Shown piece after piece: positions 62,717 to 64,000 of a stretch of 64,000 bases of DNA. The position numbers and the translations under genes were made by a program. The notes under the pieces were generated by a model, which saw only the letters and a program-made list of their open reading frames with translations, ran no database searches and was not told where the DNA came from. The DNA is taken from NCBI GenBank assembly GCA_934140285.1, contig CAKPBI010000003.1, forward strand, positions 62,001 through 126,000, given 5' to 3'. Within the stretch, counting starts at the first letter, position 1. Each line of letters starts with the position of its first letter. The stretch is from an uncultured Bacilli bacterium. Its GTDB lineage: Bacteria; Bacillota_I; Bacilli_A; ML615J-28; CAG-313.

Positions 62717-63259
62717 ATGACAATAAAATTAAACTATATTAATGAGGAATTTATTGAAATAGAAGCTTATTATTTAAGTGATAGTGAAAAAAATAACATT
62801 ATAAAAGATATCAAAACTGTATTCCATAGTGATAGTGTTATCTTTCGTGCAACAGGCTTATGGGATAATGTTTCTGAAGTATTAAACTATTTTAAAAATT
62901 ACAAAACAAAAGTATATGAGGGAGATAAAAATAAAATTATTGAACGAAAATCTCCAGAAGTAATAGTTGAAATAGAAGATATTGAATTAATAGATAAGGC
63001 ATTAGAATTTTATACAACTGTAATTTATGAAGGTAGATACTTATATTTGTTTAAAAATGAAAATAAACAAGAAGTAGAAAAAATCATTCATGATTATAAA
63101 TACAGTGATAATAATTTGTTAGGATTTTTATTTGATAAAATAGATTGTTTAATAGAAAATATGAGAGATTGTGAAGACCCTTCTTCAATGTCTATTATAA
63201 TAAGAAAAACATATTTGGAAAAATTAAATTCAATAGTAACTATAGAAACCAATAATTAA
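62717..63259 (+). CDS. Hypothetical protein, 180 aa
   Basis: ATG 62717 is chosen (MTIKLNYINEEFIEIEAYYL) with GAGGA at 62704-62708; ATG 62702 overlaps that site. Acidic alpha/beta protein without signal peptide. No motif recognised. It stands alone between a terminator and the lipoprotein gene. Confidence 0.6.
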   Translation: MTIKLNYINEEFIEIEAYYLSDSEKNNIIKDIKTVFHSDSVIFRATGLWDNVSEVLNYFKNYKTKVYEGDKNKIIERKSPEVIVEIEDIELIDKALEFYTTVIYEGRYLYLFKNENKQEVEKIIHDYKYSDNNLLGFLFDKIDCLIENMRDCEDPSSMSIIIRKTYLEKLNSIVTIETNN

Positions 63260-63334
63260 TGTTATAATAAATATGCAAGTGGTAGTTTAAATCAATAAAA
63301 GATATATATTATATAAATAAGGAGATGAAGAAAT

Positions 63335-63799
63335 ATGAAAAAATTAATAGTATTAATACTTAATTTAATGGCAATTTTTACAATGACCGCATGTACTGAT
63401 ACTAAAATTTATACATTTCAAGAAGCTAGTGGATTTGAAATAACTAATATTTCATCGATTGATGCATCAAAGTCTGTATATCTAAGCTTTTCTTGGAATG
63501 TATCTAATGAAGCATATAACTATTTTGATTGTGAATATGTTAAAGTTAATTTTGACATTAATAAGGAATTTTTATCTGCTTGGCCACCTTCTACAGCGAA
63601 AGATGATGCGTATTCTTTACGTATTGTTACAAACTTGGATGATCCAACAAATGAAGAAGATGATTTATTCTTATGTTATATAAGCCATAATACTAACTAT
63701 ATGTATTTTAATGGAGTAGGTGGAACATATAGATCAAAAGATAAAATGCCATTAGAATTTATCAAATTGATTGTAAAAGCTAATGAATACAACGAATAA
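63335..63799 (+). CDS. Small lipoprotein, 154 aa
   Basis: AAGGAG before ATG 63335. It has a type II signal peptide, MKKLIVLILNLMAIFTMTAC, with lipobox MTAC and lipidated Cys20. The mature part is acidic and beta-rich, ending at residue 154. The function is unknown. Upstream TATAAT (about 63263-63268) may be its promoter; that AT-rich stretch vaguely resembles the boundary repeat start. Confidence 0.75.
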   Translation: MKKLIVLILNLMAIFTMTACTDTKIYTFQEASGFEITNISSIDASKSVYLSFSWNVSNEAYNYFDCEYVKVNFDINKEFLSAWPPSTAKDDAYSLRIVTNLDDPTNEEDDLFLCYISHNTNYMYFNGVGGTYRSKDKMPLEFIKLIVKANEYNE

Positions 63800-63849
63800 T
63801 TAAAAATATAAATATATTAAAAATGTTTTATGGAAATGGTGGTGTTAAA

Positions 63850-64000
63850 ATGATAAAAGATCCATTTAAAGAATATATTAAAGAAAATGAACCACATAAA
63901 AGAGATAAAGGATATGCTTGGACAACAGCAATAGGATTGCAAGCTGTTGATGGTTTAAAAACTTCACAATATTTAATTAATACAGCTATCAAAAATATTG
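63850..64000 (+). CDS. Start of a Fic-family/antitoxin-VbhA-like protein (3' partial)
   Basis: Only about 50 codons are visible. They read MIKDPFKEYIKENEPHKRDK then GYAWTTAIGLQAVDGLKTS, the N-terminus found in many Bacillota Fic proteins, where it precedes the Fic fold. Fic enzymes AMPylate target proteins and act in toxin-antitoxin systems. The catalytic HPFx motif would be outside the window. Upstream GGTGGTGTT serves as ribosome site. Confidence 0.65.
   Translation, partial: MIKDPFKEYIKENEPHKRDKGYAWTTAIGLQAVDGLKTSQYLINTAIKNI

Noticed and set aside
1..64000. Mollicute genetic code (TGA = Trp), suggested by the low GC
   Set aside because: TGA ends several genes at the right place (terS, tape measure, recombinase 2), and Trp is encoded by TGG throughout.

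Overview
The window comes from a very AT-rich, low-GC Gram-positive bacterium (Bacillota). Ribosome binding sites are strong AGGAGG types, promoters are sigma-A-like, and intrinsic terminators are frequent. TGA is used as a stop (for example at 11301, 34063 and 44477), so this is not a Mycoplasma code. No housekeeping gene is present to fix the genus. Everything visible is accessory DNA: most of a prophage (1-44477), then a patchwork defence/transport island (about 44480-64000).

Prophage, left to right. An ImmA/IrrE-type metallopeptidase, cut by the window edge, marks the lysogeny region. A replication module follows: 42-aa protein, DUF2800, DUF2815, family A DNA polymerase, VapE/P4-type primase-helicase, VRR-NUC nuclease, SNF2-like helicase, coiled-coil protein and a DUF1492 late regulator. 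The SNF2 gene carries a 5-bp insertion in its P-loop. Behind the regulator lie ten copies of TGAGCC spaced exactly 10 bp apart, ending at a sigma-A-like promoter with an early terminator: probably the late-gene switch. Packaging follows (HNH, a GC-rich cos candidate, TerS, TerL). Between TerS and TerL sit a SAM synthetase, a small protein, an amidoligase and a gamma-glutamylcyclotransferase. After TerL comes a 2029-residue secreted RHS-repeat polymorphic toxin with a probable immunity gene, a ParB/methyltransferase fusion, and a pentapeptide-repeat cargo unit with its own promoter and terminator. Then come HK97-type head genes, siphovirus tail genes with a gpG/gpGT frameshift, tail fibres, a holin and two tandem large serine recombinases. 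No endolysin was recognised.

Island. Just downstream of the recombinases begins a roughly 250-bp repeat that recurs at about 51.8 kb and 57.4 kb, with a decayed copy near 59.8 kb. Each copy holds a 20-bp motif (TACCTTTGGTAGT-YTCRACC-like) that may be a serine-recombinase half-site. The repeats divide the island into blocks: (a) a 21-residue peptide gene ending FFCVTVVC, a frameshifted ABC-class ATPase, fragments of an exporter and an AMP-ligase, and two intact ABC exporters; (b) a YhcG/DUF1016 nuclease, small membrane proteins, a MNT/HEPN toxin-antitoxin pair with an 18-bp palindromic operator, and an Abi_2/AbiF-like gene with a structured leader RNA; (c) an acetyltransferase and an S41 peptidase; (d) a broken alpha/beta hydrolase, a second Abi_2 gene with its own leader RNA, a lipoprotein and the start of a Fic-family gene. 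Three island genes (45.9, 57.9 and 60.6 kb) are broken at 7-base homopolymers in the same direction, which means phase variation, slippage or assembly error.

All function calls rest on motif and family recognition by eye. No database search was run.
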